From Parasphingopyxis sp. (GTDB taxonomy: Bacteria; Pseudomonadota; Alphaproteobacteria; Sphingomonadales; Sphingomonadaceae): DNA of 64,000 nt. The position numbers and the translations under genes are program-made. A model generated the notes under the pieces. It saw only the letters and a program-made list of their open reading frames with translations, did not search any database and was not told where the DNA came from. Positions 50,961-60,889 of this stretch are shown here, in pieces. The DNA lies in the NCBI RefSeq assembly GCF_028279465.1, contig NZ_JANQNS010000015.1, forward strand, positions 186,001 through 250,000. The letters are read 5' to 3'. Position 1 is the first letter of the stretch. Each line of letters begins with the position of its first letter.

Positions 50961-51269
50961 TTAGGAGGGCTGGGAGCCCGAGACAAGATCGTCGCCAAGC
51001 GCGGTCAGGCGATCGGCGAGCTGTTCGAGAGTGTCGAGCGTGTCATCCGGGATGCTGGCATTGGTGCGTAGCTCGTCGGCTTCGTCGGCCAGCAGAAGCG
51101 CGGCGAAGAGCAGAACCCGTGCTTCGCCCATATTCCCGCCGACAGCCTGCTGTGCATGAGACGTTTTCGCGTCCACAATTTCGCCCAGTTTCAGCAAACG
51201 CTCCTCTTCGCCATCCCGGCAGGCGACTGTGTAGCTGTGTCCGGCGATAGTGAGTTGGACTTCAGCCAT
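50961..51269 (-). CDS. zapA: Cell division protein ZapA
   Basis: A 102-residue FtsZ-ring stabiliser. VQLTIAGHSYTVACRDGEEE and RVLLFAALLLADEADELR followed by a C-terminal helix match ZapA. It overlaps the coiled-coil gene by 8 bp at its start and is followed directly by 6S RNA. Confidence 0.95.
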   Translation of the reverse strand: MAEVQLTIAGHSYTVACRDGEEERLLKLGEIVDAKTSHAQQAVGGNMGEARVLLFAALLLADEADELRTNASIPDDTLDTLEQLADRLTALGDDLVSGSQPS

Positions 51270-51648
51270 TGGCCTGCTCCGCTTTGCCGATCACCTGATC
51301 TAGGTCGGCAAGTGTCGATTCCGCGGTTGCTTTGAGATGCGCATATTTCCGCTGCAGCGCTTCATGTTCCGCCGCCGAGACACCGCTTTCGGCGCTTTTC
51401 TCCGCGTGTATCTGGTCCCTCAGCCTTTGGATTTCCTGGTCTTTCAGCCGCCCGATATCGGCCGCATCCGCCCGCAGCTTGGCGATTGTCCGGTCGCGCT
51501 CTTCCAGCGCGGCTTTGGCCGATTCGAGCTCTGCCTGCAGCCGCTCCAATGCGGCGGTATCTGGCTGCGGTATCTGACCGACGCTGCCGATCGTCTCGGC
51601 AGCCTGCTCGATCCTTGCAATGGCGCGGGCAAGCCGTTCTTTCTCCAT
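51262..51648 (-). CDS. Coiled-coil protein upstream of zapA
   Basis: A 128-residue protein made almost wholly of heptads: ERLQAELESAKAALEERDRT, then IGRLKDQEIQRLRDQIHAEK and KYAHLKATAESTLADLDQVI. Cysteine-free, acidic/basic alternating. The stop overlaps the zapA start by 8 bp, so they are co-translated. ZapB is also a small coiled coil, so this may be a functional ZapB-like partner of ZapA, but no sequence family was recognised. Confidence 0.8.
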   Translation of the reverse strand: MEKERLARAIARIEQAAETIGSVGQIPQPDTAALERLQAELESAKAALEERDRTIAKLRADAADIGRLKDQEIQRLRDQIHAEKSAESGVSAAEHEALQRKYAHLKATAESTLADLDQVIGKAEQANG

Positions 51649-51806
51649 CGGCTTTGCATAGCAGGAAAGCGCTGCCCGGCAAGTCTGTGAGAGCCACGGT
51701 TGACGATGACGGCAGGACAGACCAACTGATCGCGCACGCCCGCGAATCGCGCGGCGGTTCGCCGGTCCGCTTCCGGAGCCAGCCCGGTGGAAACAGGGGA
51801 AAGCGA
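51649..51806. other. Divergent intergenic region before tkt
   Basis: 158 bp between the coiled-coil gene and tkt, G/C-rich with short palindromes (CGCG-AAT-CGCG, CGGCG-GTT-CGCCG, TCCG-CTTC-CGGA at about 51741-51778). It must hold divergent promoters. No tRNA, known riboswitch or convincing small gene was recognised, although the run of adjoining small hairpins would suit a leader RNA. Confidence 0.4.
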
Positions 51807-53780
51807 ATGACCGTCACCCACATCCAGCTCGCAAATGCCATCCGCGCCCTCTCCATGGACGCCGTGCAGGAGGCCAATTCGGGCCATCCGGGCATGCCGA
51901 TGGGTATGGCGGACGTCGCGACGGTCCTCTTCACAAAATATCTAAAGTTTGACCCACAAGACCCTGAATGGTTTGACAGAGATCGTTTCGTGCTTTCGGC
52001 CGGCCACGGATCGATGCTGATCTACTCGCTGCTCCATCTGACCGGCTATGCGCGCCCCACGATGGACGAAATCAAGCATTTCCGGCAGCTTGGCAGCCCC
52101 TGTGCAGGTCATCCGGAGAATTTCCTTTTGCCCGGCGTGGAGGCGACGACGGGGCCGCTGGGCCAGGGACTGGCAATGGCCGTCGGCATGGCGATCGCCG
52201 AGCGGCATCTGAATGCGCATTTCGGCGACGATCTCGTCGATCACAGGACTTGGGTTATCGCCGGCGACGGTTGCCTGATGGAGGGTATCAACCATGAAGC
52301 CGTCGGTCTTGCCGGGCATCTCCAGCTTGGCCGGCTGATCACCTTCTGGGACGATAACAATATCACGATCGATGGCGAAACCGATCTTTCGACGAGTGAG
52401 AATGTTCCGGCGCGCTACGAAGCGGCAGGCTGGCACGTAACGTCATGCGACGGGCACGACCCGGATGCTATCCGCTTTGCCATTGAGGAAGCGCTGGCCG
52501 ACCCGCGGCCCTCGCTGATCGCCTGTAAGACGATTATCGGCTATGGCGCTCCGAACAAGCAGGGCACGGCCGCCACCCATGGCGCGGCGCTGGGCGAGGA
52601 CGAAGTCGCCGCAACGCGCGTGGAACTGGGCTGGGATGCGCCGGCGTTCCACATTCCCCCGGAAATTGGCGAAGCCTGGGCCGAAGCAGGCCAGCGTTCT
52701 GTAGAAGCGCATGAAGCGTGGAAGAATCGTGTTTCGGGCAGTGCGGACAAGGCGGAATTCGAGCGGCGGATAGCGGGCGAGCTGCCCGATGGCGATGCGA
52801 TGCAGACCTATCTTGAATCCTTGGCCGCCGAACCGCCCAAAGTCGCCACCCGCAAAGCGTCTGAAATGTCGCTCACGGCGATCAACAAGGCCCTGCCGGA
52901 TACGATTGGCGGTTCGGCCGACCTCACCGGCTCGAATAACACGAAGACCGGCGCGACCGAACCGCTGACCAGAGACAATTATGGCGGGCGCTACATCTAT
53001 TACGGTATCCGCGAATTCGGCATGGCGGCGGCGATGAATGGCATGGCGCTGCATGGCGGTGTCATCCCCTATGGCGGGACCTTCCTGATTTTCTCCGACT
53101 ATTGCCGCCCGGCGATCCGGCTGTCGGCGCTCCAGAAGGTGCGCGCTATCTATGTGATGACGCATGATTCGATCGGGCTCGGCGAAGACGGCCCGACGCA
53201 CCAGCCCGTCGAGCATCTGGCGAGCCTGCGCGCGATGCCGAATCTCGATGTTTATCGGCCCTGCGATGCCATCGAAACAGCGGAATGCTGGGCGCTTTCG
53301 CTCAAACGCAAGGATGGACCGTCTGTGCACGCGCTGACCCGACAAGGCCTGCCGCCAATGCGGACCGATGTCAGCGAGAATATGTGCGCCAAAGGTGCGT
53401 ACCGACTGCGACCGGCGGAAAACGACTGCAAAGTCGTCCTGCTGGCGTCGGGGTCCGAGGTGCATCTGGCCGTCGAAATCGCCGAAAAGCTGGAATCGAA
53501 GGGGATCGGCGCGGATGTCGTGTCGATGCCCTGCTGGGAGCTGTTCGAGGCGCAGGACGATGCCTACAGAGCCGATATTCTCGGTACGGAAGACGATGTG
53601 CTGCGCGTTTCCATCGAAGCGGGGGCGACATTTGGCTGGGAACGCTATACGGGCTCCGATGGATTGAATATCGGCATCGACCGTTTCGGCGGTTCGGCGC
53701 CGGCCAATATGCTTTTTGAATATTTCGGACTGACGGAGGCGGCGATCACGCCGCAAATCCTGTCCGCTCTGAAGAATTAA
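51807..53780 (+). CDS. tkt: Transketolase
   Basis: A 657-residue thiamine-diphosphate enzyme of the pentose phosphate pathway. ANAIRALSMDAVQEANSGHP, the cofactor motif GDGCLMEGINHEAVGLAGHL ending near DDNNI, YGGRYIYYGIREFGMAAAMN and DSIGLGEDGPTHQPVEHL are all present. The true ATG at 51807 follows CAGGGGAAAG; the longer frame upstream lies in the intergenic region. gap follows 14 bp later. Confidence 0.97.
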   Translation: MTVTHIQLANAIRALSMDAVQEANSGHPGMPMGMADVATVLFTKYLKFDPQDPEWFDRDRFVLSAGHGSMLIYSLLHLTGYARPTMDEIKHFRQLGSPCAGHPENFLLPGVEATTGPLGQGLAMAVGMAIAERHLNAHFGDDLVDHRTWVIAGDGCLMEGINHEAVGLAGHLQLGRLITFWDDNNITIDGETDLSTSENVPARYEAAGWHVTSCDGHDPDAIRFAIEEALADPRPSLIACKTIIGYGAPNKQGTAATHGAALGEDEVAATRVELGWDAPAFHIPPEIGEAWAEAGQRSVEAHEAWKNRVSGSADKAEFERRIAGELPDGDAMQTYLESLAAEPPKVATRKASEMSLTAINKALPDTIGGSADLTGSNNTKTGATEPLTRDNYGGRYIYYGIREFGMAAAMNGMALHGGVIPYGGTFLIFSDYCRPAIRLSALQKVRAIYVMTHDSIGLGEDGPTHQPVEHLASLRAMPNLDVYRPCDAIETAECWALSLKRKDGPSVHALTRQGLPPMRTDVSENMCAKGAYRLRPAENDCKVVLLASGSEVHLAVEIAEKLESKGIGADVVSMPCWELFEAQDDAYRADILGTEDDVLRVSIEAGATFGWERYTGSDGLNIGIDRFGGSAPANMLFEYFGLTEAAITPQILSALKN

Positions 53781-53794
53781 GGGAGACATTTGCA

Positions 53795-54802
53795 ATGGCC
53801 GTCAAAGTAGCGATCAACGGTTTCGGGCGGATCGGGCGCCTCGTGGCTCGCGCCATGCTCGAGCGCGACGATCACGATTTCGAACTCGTCGCGATTAACG
53901 ATCTGGCGGATGCCAAAGCCAATGCGCTGCTTTTCCAATATGATTCGACCCATGGCCGCTTCCCGGGCGAGGTTTCCGCGGGCGACGGCAGCATCACGGT
54001 GAACGGCAAAGCCATCGCCGCGACGTCCGAGCGCGATCCCGGTAATCTTCCGCATGCCGATATGGGCGTGGATATGGTGCTCGAATGTACGGGCTTCTTC
54101 CAGTCGGTCGAAGCCTCAAAGCCGCATCTCGGTGCTGGTGCAAAGCGTGTTCTGATCTCCGCGCCGGCCAAGGGCGATCTCAAAACGATCGTCTATGGCG
54201 TCAATCACGACACGTTGACCGGTGACGACACAATCGTTTCCAACGCCAGCTGCACGACCAACTGCCTGGCGCCGGTCGCCAAGGTGCTGAACGACACGGT
54301 CGGCATCGAGCGCGGTTTCATGACGACGATCCACAGCTACACCAACGATCAGCGCATGCTCGATCAGATGCATTCCGACATGCGCCGAGCGCGTGGCGGG
54401 GCGCAGAACATGATCCCGACAACGACGGGCGCGGCCCGCGCGGTCGGCCTCGTGCTCCCTGAACTGAACGGCAAGCTTGACGGCAGCTCGGTGCGGGTGC
54501 CCACGCCCAACGTATCCCTCGTCGACCTCGTCTTCACGCCGGGCCGCGATACTTCCGCCGAAGAGCTCAACGCGGCGCTCAAGGCCGCGGCCGACGGCCC
54601 GATGAAGGGCGTGCTCGATTACACCGAACAGCCGCTGGTCTCGTCCGATTTCAACCATCATCCGGCCAGCTCGACGGTCGACAGCCTCGAAACAGCCGTG
54701 CTTGAGGGCAAGCTCGCCCGTGTCGTGAGCTGGTACGACAATGAATGGGGCTTCTCGAACCGGATGATCGATACGGCCGGCGTGATGGCGGGGATGCTCT
54801 AA
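53795..54802 (+). CDS. gap: Glyceraldehyde-3-phosphate dehydrogenase, type I
   Basis: A 335-residue NAD-dependent glycolytic dehydrogenase. [17 protein letters not shown] is the nucleotide-binding start, [17 protein letters not shown] holds the catalytic cysteine, and [15 protein letters not shown] the C-terminal part. Normal length. A short hairpin (CCCGG-CTTT-CCGGG) follows before pgk. It is the second gene of the tkt-gap-pgk run. Confidence 0.97.
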   Translation: MAVKVAINGFGRIGRLVARAMLERDDHDFELVAINDLADAKANALLFQYDSTHGRFPGEVSAGDGSITVNGKAIAATSERDPGNLPHADMGVDMVLECTGFFQSVEASKPHLGAGAKRVLISAPAKGDLKTIVYGVNHDTLTGDDTIVSNASCTTNCLAPVAKVLNDTVGIERGFMTTIHSYTNDQRMLDQMHSDMRRARGGAQNMIPTTTGAARAVGLVLPELNGKLDGSSVRVPTPNVSLVDLVFTPGRDTSAEELNAALKAAADGPMKGVLDYTEQPLVSSDFNHHPASSTVDSLETAVLEGKLARVVSWYDNEWGFSNRMIDTAGVMAGML

Positions 54803-54837
54803 ACCCCGGCTTTCCGGGAAAAACGGGAGTTGACGTC

Positions 54838-56022
54838 ATGACGGCGTTTCGAACGCTCGACGATATCGGGGACGTTGCGGGTAAGCGCGCGCTGGTGCGC
54901 GTCGACCTTAATGTTCCGATGGCCGACGGCGCGGTGACGGACAATACCCGGCTGCGAGCGCACATCCCGACGATCACCGAATTGTCCGACGCCGGGGCGA
55001 AGGTGCTGCTGCTCGCCCATTTCGGCCGGCCGAAAGGCGAATATAAACCGGAATTCTCGCTGCAGCCGGTCGTTCCCGCGCTCGCCAATGTCCTCGGCCG
55101 TGACGTGACCTTTATGGAGCGCCCGAGCCGGGAGGCGATTGCCGATCTCGCGGACGGGTCTGTCGTCGTGATCGAAAACACGCGCTATGCGCCGGGCGAG
55201 GAGAAGAACGATCCTGGAATGGCGAAGGCGATCGCCGGATTTGGCGATTTCTACGTCAACGACGCGTTTTCCGTGTCGCATCGCGCGCATATGTCGACCG
55301 AGGGCCTGACGCATCATCTGCCTTCCTATGCCGGGCGCGCGATGGAGGCCGAGCTGAAGGCGCTGGAAGCCGCGCTCGGCAATCCCGAGCATCCGGTTGC
55401 GGCGGTGGTCGGCGGCGCGAAAGTGTCGACCAAGCTCGCCGTGCTCGAACATCTTGTCACCAAGGTCGATCACCTGATCATCGGCGGGGGGATGGCAAAC
55501 ACCTTTCTGGCAGCGCGCGGTGTCGATGTCGGAAAGTCGCTGTGCGAGCACGATCTGACGGATACGGCGGTCGCGATCCTCGAAGCTGCGGACCGGGCCG
55601 AATGCACCGTCTATCTGCCGTACGATGTCGTGGTCGCGAAGGAGTTCGCAGCCAATCCGCCGACCCGGACCGTGAACGTCCATGACGTCGCCGCGGACGA
55701 GATGATTCTCGATATCGGGCCGGCGGCGGTCGAGGCGCTCGCTGACGTGCTGAAGACCTGCCGGACGGTGGTCTGGAACGGCCCGCTCGGTGCATTCGAA
55801 ACACCGCCGTTCGACGCGGCGACTGTTGCGCTTGCGCAGACTGCGGCGGCGCTCACCCGGGAAGGATCGCTCGTGTCGGTTGCCGGCGGCGGCGATACGG
55901 TGGCCGCGCTCAATCATGCCGGAGCGGCGGCCGACTTTACCTTCATATCGACGGCCGGCGGCGCCTTCCTCGAATGGATGGAAGGTAAGGAATTGCCGGG
56001 CGTCGCGGCGCTGCGCGCATGA
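54838..56022 (+). CDS. pgk: Phosphoglycerate kinase
   Basis: A 394-residue glycolytic kinase transferring phosphate from 1,3-bisphosphoglycerate to [52 protein letters not shown] and the C-terminal [13 protein letters not shown] are typical. The open frame begins earlier, inside gap, but the ATG at 54838 preceded by GGGAG gives the right N-terminus. The thioesterase gene overlaps its stop by 4 nt. Confidence 0.97.
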   Translation: MTAFRTLDDIGDVAGKRALVRVDLNVPMADGAVTDNTRLRAHIPTITELSDAGAKVLLLAHFGRPKGEYKPEFSLQPVVPALANVLGRDVTFMERPSREAIADLADGSVVVIENTRYAPGEEKNDPGMAKAIAGFGDFYVNDAFSVSHRAHMSTEGLTHHLPSYAGRAMEAELKALEAALGNPEHPVAAVVGGAKVSTKLAVLEHLVTKVDHLIIGGGMANTFLAARGVDVGKSLCEHDLTDTAVAILEAADRAECTVYLPYDVVVAKEFAANPPTRTVNVHDVAADEMILDIGPAAVEALADVLKTCRTVVWNGPLGAFETPPFDAATVALAQTAAALTREGSLVSVAGGGDTVAALNHAGAAADFTFISTAGGAFLEWMEGKELPGVAALRA

Positions 56023-56471
56023 GCGAAGATGAGGGCGTCGGCTATGGCGGCGGGCTCGTCACCATCACCGAGGGCGAATGGGCCGGCTGGTCGACCTGGC
56101 GTGGCGATTCCTTCGAGCAAAGCAGCGGTCCGTTCTACGAGCGAATCGACGAAGACGGCCGCCCGGTTTCCGCTTTCCGCGCCGAACCGCGCCATATGAA
56201 CGGCGCGGGTTTTATGCATGGCGGTTGCCTGCTCACCTTCGCGGATGGCGCGATCTTTACGATCGCGCATGAGGCGATGGCGGACGAACATGGCGTCACG
56301 CTGAGCCTGACCGGCGATTTCCTCGATCCGGTTAGTGTCGGTCAGCTGGTTGAAGCGCGCGGCGAGGTCGTCCGCGCGGGCGGCAAGACGATCTTTGTCC
56401 AAGGCATGGTGACCGCCGACGGAAAGCCAGCACTCCGCTTCAACGGGATCATCCGCAAGATCAGGCGCTGA
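56019..56471 (+). CDS. PaaI family hotdog thioesterase
   Basis: A 150-residue hotdog-fold protein. [20 protein letters not shown] carries the HGG catalytic segment of PaaI/YbgC-type acyl-CoA thioesterases, and [20 protein letters not shown] the following strands. Its acyl-CoA substrate is unknown. The ATG overlaps the pgk stop (ATGA), so it is translated with the glycolytic genes. Confidence 0.9.
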   Translation: MSEDEGVGYGGGLVTITEGEWAGWSTWRGDSFEQSSGPFYERIDEDGRPVSAFRAEPRHMNGAGFMHGGCLLTFADGAIFTIAHEAMADEHGVTLSLTGDFLDPVSVGQLVEARGEVVRAGGKTIFVQGMVTADGKPALRFNGIIRKIRR

Positions 56472-56589
56472 GAGATTTTCGCGCTTCCCACGCTGCGCAC
56501 ATGAGCCGGTTCGCTGGCCGTTGCTCCTGCCACTGGCCTTTACTATCAGACGCGCAAGATTCGTACGAACAGAGAGGACACCCATACCG

Positions 56590-57483
56590 ATGGCAAATCC
56601 CGAAATGATGCAGCAGATCAAGACCGGGGCGGGCTTTATCGCCGCGCTCGACCAGAGCGGCGGATCGACGCCGAAGGCGCTCAAGGGTTTCGGGATCGGC
56701 GAGGATGCCTATTCGAACGAAGAGGAAATGTTCGCGCTTATCCATCAGATGCGCCAGCGGATCATCACTTCACCATCCTTCGGCAACGGCAAGGTCATCG
56801 GTGCCATACTCTTTGAGAAGACGATGGACGGCGAGGCCGATGGCAAACCCGTACCGACATTGCTGTGGGACCGCGGCGTCGTGCCGTTCCTGAAGGTCGA
56901 CAAGGGCTTGGAAGACGAAGCGGACGGCGTTCAGATGATGAAGCCGATGCCGGGGCTCGACGAATTGCTCGAGCGCGCCAAGGCGAAAGGCGTGTTCGGT
57001 ACCAAAATGCGCTCGGTTATCGCCATGGCGTCGTCAAGCGGCATTGCGGCCAATGTGACGCAGCAGTTCAAGGTCGCCAACCAGATTATCGATCACGGCC
57101 TGATGCCGATCGTTGAGCCCGAAATCTCGCTGAAAAGCCCCGAGCGCGCCGCGGCCGATGCAATCCTGAAAGACGAGCTGACCAAGTCGCTGGATGCGCT
57201 GCCCGAGGATCGGCAGGTGATGCTGAAACTGTCGATCCCGGTCGAACCCGGGCTCTACGATAGCATCGTCGCGCATCCGCGCGTGGCGCGCGTTGTCGCC
57301 CTGTCCGGCGGTTTTTCGCAGGACGAGGCCTGTGCCGAGCTTGCGAAAAACACGGGCATGATCGCCAGTTTCTCGCGCGCGCTACTGCAGGATTTGCGCC
57401 AAGATATGGACGATGCGGAATTCGATCGCACGCTCGGCGCGGCTATCGACAAGATCCATCGGGCGTCGACCGAAAAAGTCTGA
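56590..57483 (+). CDS. Fructose-bisphosphate aldolase, class I
   Basis: A 297-residue Schiff-base aldolase. [19 protein letters not shown] is the class I signature, [18 protein letters not shown] the centre, and [16 protein letters not shown] carries the catalytic lysine. It splits fructose 1,6-bisphosphate in glycolysis and gluconeogenesis. The ATG at 56590 is chosen over an upstream in-frame ATG at 56521 because the conserved protein starts [24 protein letters not shown] lies 11 nt before it. Confidence 0.95.
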   Translation: MANPEMMQQIKTGAGFIAALDQSGGSTPKALKGFGIGEDAYSNEEEMFALIHQMRQRIITSPSFGNGKVIGAILFEKTMDGEADGKPVPTLLWDRGVVPFLKVDKGLEDEADGVQMMKPMPGLDELLERAKAKGVFGTKMRSVIAMASSSGIAANVTQQFKVANQIIDHGLMPIVEPEISLKSPERAAADAILKDELTKSLDALPEDRQVMLKLSIPVEPGLYDSIVAHPRVARVVALSGGFSQDEACAELAKNTGMIASFSRALLQDLRQDMDDAEFDRTLGAAIDKIHRASTEKV

Positions 57484-57484
57484 G

Positions 57485-58117
57485 ATGCCGGACGCGCCGC
57501 AGGGCTGTCAGCTGTACCTGATTTCGCCACCCGATCCGGCGAATGATTTTCCCGAGCGGCTGGAGCGCGCGCTCGATGCCGGACCGGTTGCGGCGTTCCA
57601 GCTGCGGATGAAGGGGGCGGACGATGCCGCCATCGTTGCAATGGCGGAGCGACTGATGCCGATTTGCGCCGATCACGGTAGCGCCTTCATCCTCAACGAT
57701 CGTGCCGATCTCGCCGCCAAGCTCGGCGCCGATGGCGTGCATCTGGGGCAGGACGATGGCGATGTTGCGGAGGCGCGCGCGCTACTCGGTCGCGACGCGC
57801 AGATCGGCGCGACCTGCCATGACAGCCGCCATCTGGCGATGGAAGCGGGTGAAGCGGGCGCAGACTATGTCGCGTTCGGCGCTTTCTATCCGAGCGATAC
57901 GAAGGACACGACCCACCGCCCCGATCCGGATATCCTGACCTGGTGGACGACGATGTTCGTTCTGCCCTGCGTAGCGATTGGCGGGATTACGGCTGACAAC
58001 GCCAAACCGCTGGTCGATGCGGGTGCCGATTTCCTGGCGGTAAGCGGTGCGGTCTGGAACCACCCCGAGGGCGAGGCCAAAGGCGTGGCGGCCTTTGCGG
58101 CGCTGTTGGGCCGCTAG
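57485..58117 (+). CDS. thiE: Thiamine phosphate synthase family protein
   Basis: A 210-residue TIM-barrel enzyme that joins the thiazole and pyrimidine phosphates of thiamine. [44 protein letters not shown] (the pyrophosphate-site aspartates), [20 protein letters not shown] and [20 protein letters not shown] identify it. It starts one base after the aldolase stop, so no TPP riboswitch controls it directly; it is expressed with the glycolytic genes. Confidence 0.9.
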   Translation: MPDAPQGCQLYLISPPDPANDFPERLERALDAGPVAAFQLRMKGADDAAIVAMAERLMPICADHGSAFILNDRADLAAKLGADGVHLGQDDGDVAEARALLGRDAQIGATCHDSRHLAMEAGEAGADYVAFGAFYPSDTKDTTHRPDPDILTWWTTMFVLPCVAIGGITADNAKPLVDAGADFLAVSGAVWNHPEGEAKGVAAFAALLGR

Positions 58118-58126
58118 GTCCTGTCC

Positions 58127-58312
58127 CTAATCCTGGCGGCAGCCGGTCGTGAAAGCGATGGCGCTGCGCAGCAATGCTTTGCGATAGCCCTCCGGGTCCG
58201 GCGCATTGCGGATGTCGCACGCATTCCGCTCGGTCTTCGATTTGGCCGCAGGCTGCCCAAACAGCCCGGCAGCACGGGGCGATTTGTTTTTGCTCGGTAC
58301 CATTTCGATCAC
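58127..58312 (-). CDS. Small basic protein, 61 residues, unknown
   Basis: Starts at a GTG placed 5 nt after AGGAGA, an excellent Shine-Dalgarno; an ATG three codons later is less well spaced. The product contains [20 protein letters not shown], then [20 protein letters not shown] and a C-terminal TTGCRQD, with two cysteines and many arginines and lysines. It is convergent with thiE (9 bp apart) and divergent from efp. No family was recognised. Confidence 0.6.
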   Translation of the reverse strand: MIEMVPSKNKSPRAAGLFGQPAAKSKTERNACDIRNAPDPEGYRKALLRSAIAFTTGCRQD

Positions 58313-58448
58313 CTGTATCTCCTGTGCCGTCTTTTACCGATTCGCCGATTCGCGGTATTGGACGGATGCGACAGGCGCTCGCCGCTTGTCGCATCGCATC
58401 GCGGCTGGTAGACGCCGCGCCTGCTCTTTCGAAACAAGCGAGATACCC

Positions 58449-59012
58449 ATGAAGATCAGCGGCGTGGACATCCGTCCCGGCAATATCATCGAATATGAAG
58501 GTGGGCTTTGGAAAGCCGTGAAGATCCAGCACACGCAGCCGGGCAAGGGCGGCGCCTATATGCAGGTGGAGCTCAAGAACCTGATCGACGGGCGCAAGAA
58601 CAATGTCCGTTTCCGCTCGGCCGAAACGGTCGAGAAGGTCCGTCTCGATACGCGCGAATATCAGTTTCTCTTCGCCGATGGCGACATGCTGACCTTTATG
58701 GACAAGGAAAGTTTCGAACAGATCGAGCTGCCGTCGGATATGCTCGGCGATGCTGCGGCCTTCCTGCAGGACGGCATGGATGTAATGCTCGAACTCTACG
58801 AGGAAAAGCCGATTTCGGTGCAGCTGCCCGATCATGTCGAGGCTGAGATCGTTGAGGCCGATGCCGTGGTCAAAGGCCAAACGGCGTCGTCCTCCTACAA
58901 GCCTGCCATTCTCGACAATGGCGTTCGCGTCATGGTTCCGCCGCATATCAGCGCAGGCACGCGGATCGTCGTCGATGTCTATGCACAGGAATATGTGAAA
59001 AAGGCCGATTAG
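58449..59012 (+). CDS. efp: Elongation factor P
   Basis: A 187-residue translation factor that rescues ribosomes at polyproline. It begins [20 protein letters not shown] and has the modified-lysine loop [16 protein letters not shown] (Lys about 33). Three beta-barrel domains end with [20 protein letters not shown]. The upstream longer frame is not needed. It is followed by the inositol-monophosphatase-family gene after 35 bp. Confidence 0.97.
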   Translation: MKISGVDIRPGNIIEYEGGLWKAVKIQHTQPGKGGAYMQVELKNLIDGRKNNVRFRSAETVEKVRLDTREYQFLFADGDMLTFMDKESFEQIELPSDMLGDAAAFLQDGMDVMLELYEEKPISVQLPDHVEAEIVEADAVVKGQTASSSYKPAILDNGVRVMVPPHISAGTRIVVDVYAQEYVKKAD

Positions 59013-59047
59013 ACCGGGCCGCATCAACGCGCCCGCAGGAAACCATC

Positions 59048-59866
59048 ATGCCAGCCCGTTCCGCCGTTATCACCGTCATGGACCGCGCCGCCCGCAAGGC
59101 GGGGCGTAGCCTTGCGCGCGACTTTTCCGAGGTCGAGCATCTGCAGGTATCGAAGAAAGGCCCGGCGGATTTCGTCTCGAAGGCCGATCAGCGGGCCGAG
59201 CGTATTCTCTATGACGAGCTACTCGCGGTGCGCCCGGGCTGGGGGTTCCTGCTCGAAGAGGCGGGCGAGATTGCGGGCGAAGAGGGCATGCCGCGCTGGG
59301 TCATCGATCCGCTCGATGGCACGTCGAACTTCCTCCACGGCATTCCGCATTTTGCAATCTCGATTGCAGTGCAGGAACCCAAGCCCGGCGGCGGCTGGGG
59401 CGAGGTCAGCGCGGGCATGGTGTATCAGCCGCTGACCGACGATCTGTTCTGGGCAGAAAAGGATCGTGGTGCCTTCCTCCACGACCGGCGGTTGCAGGTA
59501 TCGGCGCGGCGCAATTTGAGTGAGACGCTGATCGCGACGGGCATCCCGTTCAAAGGGCATGGCGATCTAGATCGGTTTAATGCGATCTTCAACGCGGTCG
59601 CCCCGCAAGTCGCCGGAATCCGCCGGTTCGGGGCGGCATCGCTTGATCTCGCATGGCTCGCGGCCGGCCGCTATGACGGCTTTTGGGAAGCGGATTTGCA
59701 GTCCTGGGACGTCGCCGCCGGCATCCTGATCGTGCGCGAAGCGAAAGGCTTCGTCACCGATTTTCGCGGCGGTAGCCAGCCCATCGAGCGCAGCGAATTT
59801 CTGGCCGCGAACGATGCGATTCATTCGAAGCTGCACAAGATTGTTGCCGGAGCCTTGCGCGGGTAG
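59048..59866 (+). CDS. Inositol monophosphatase family protein
   Basis: A 272-residue magnesium-dependent phosphatase of the SuhB/IMPase family. The metal sites are FLLEEAGEI, VIDPLDGTSNFLHGIPHFAI and the C-terminal LQSWDVAAGILIVREAKG. Substrates may be inositol phosphate or another sugar phosphate; SuhB also acts in rRNA transcription in enterics. The efp-suhB order is common in sphingomonads. Confidence 0.94.
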   Translation: MPARSAVITVMDRAARKAGRSLARDFSEVEHLQVSKKGPADFVSKADQRAERILYDELLAVRPGWGFLLEEAGEIAGEEGMPRWVIDPLDGTSNFLHGIPHFAISIAVQEPKPGGGWGEVSAGMVYQPLTDDLFWAEKDRGAFLHDRRLQVSARRNLSETLIATGIPFKGHGDLDRFNAIFNAVAPQVAGIRRFGAASLDLAWLAAGRYDGFWEADLQSWDVAAGILIVREAKGFVTDFRGGSQPIERSEFLAANDAIHSKLHKIVAGALRG

Positions 59867-59960
59867 AAAAAGCGGTGATCGGTGGGCCTCCTGACCTTGC
59901 CCCGCTGGCCGCATCCTCCTAAAAGCGCCACAAAATCCACTCAGACCACGAGTCCAGACT

Positions 59961-60350
59961 TTGCCCGACACGATTGCCGTCGATCTCGTTGAATATTTGC
60001 CGATCCTGCTGTTTCTCGGGGTCGCCTTGCTGCTCTCGCTCGCCTTCGTCGTGCTGCCGATGATCGCGGCCAAATTCACCGGCGCCTCCAACCCCTATCC
60101 AAACAAGCTGACCGAATATGAATGCGGCTTTCCAGCGTTTGAGGATTCGCGCAGCCAGTTCGACGTGCGCTTCTACCTTGTGGCGATCCTGTTCATCATT
60201 TTCGATCTCGAGGCGGCGTTCCTGTTTCCCTGGGCTGTCACGGTCTTTGATTTGGGCTGGGTGGCCTGGTTCGCAATGATGATCTTCCTGGCGGAACTCG
60301 GCATCGGCCTTGCCTATGCCTGGAAAGTGGGGGCGCTCGAATGGGAGTAG
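59961..60350 (+). CDS. nuoA: NADH-quinone oxidoreductase subunit A
   Basis: A 129-residue membrane subunit of respiratory complex I with three helices. [20 protein letters not shown] and [15 protein letters not shown] are the NuoA signatures. The start is a TTG ([19 protein letters not shown]); no ATG or GTG lies before the first helix. It overlaps nuoB by 10 bp. The 94-bp region before it should hold the nuo promoter, but no clear one was seen. Confidence 0.95.
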   Translation: MPDTIAVDLVEYLPILLFLGVALLLSLAFVVLPMIAAKFTGASNPYPNKLTEYECGFPAFEDSRSQFDVRFYLVAILFIIFDLEAAFLFPWAVTVFDLGWVAWFAMMIFLAELGIGLAYAWKVGALEWE

Positions 60351-60886
60351 ACCTCACCGCCAAAGGCCCGCCGCCGCCCGGTACGCTGCCCGACCCCGAT
60401 TTCCTGAAGGACATCAACTCGGAAGTCACAGACAAGGGCTTCCTCGTCACCTCGACCGAGGAGCTGTTCCAATGGGCGCGCACAGGCTCGCTTTGGTGGA
60501 TGACCTTCGGCCTCGCCTGCTGCGCGGTCGAGATGATCCATGTAAATATGCCGCGTTACGATATGGAGCGGTTTGGCGTCACGCCGCGCGCCAGCCCGCG
60601 CCAGTCCGACGTGATGATCGTCGCCGGCACGCTGTGCAACAAGATGGCGCCGGCCTTGCGGCGCGTCTACGACCAAATGTCGGAGCCGCGTTATGTGATC
60701 AGCATGGGTAGCTGCGCCAATGGCGGCGGCTATTATCATTACAGCTATTCGGTGGTCCGCGGGTGCGACCGGATTGTGCCCGTCGACATCTATGTGCCGG
60801 GCTGCCCGCCGACGGCCGAGGCGCTGCTCTACGGCGTCATGCAGCTCCAACGCAAAATCCGCCGCATCGGAACGATAGAGCGATAG
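60341..60886 (+). CDS. nuoB: NADH-quinone oxidoreductase subunit B
   Basis: A 181-residue peripheral subunit holding the last iron-sulfur cluster (N2) before quinone. The cluster ligands are visible in [26 protein letters not shown] and [14 protein letters not shown]. The ATG lies inside the end of nuoA, so translation is coupled. Confidence 0.97.
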   Translation: MGVDLTAKGPPPPGTLPDPDFLKDINSEVTDKGFLVTSTEELFQWARTGSLWWMTFGLACCAVEMIHVNMPRYDMERFGVTPRASPRQSDVMIVAGTLCNKMAPALRRVYDQMSEPRYVISMGSCANGGGYYHYSYSVVRGCDRIVPVDIYVPGCPPTAEALLYGVMQLQRKIRRIGTIER

Positions 60887-60889
60887 GCC

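Noticed and set aside
57484-57484. TPP riboswitch for thiE
   Set aside because: Only one base separates the aldolase stop from the thiE start, leaving no leader.
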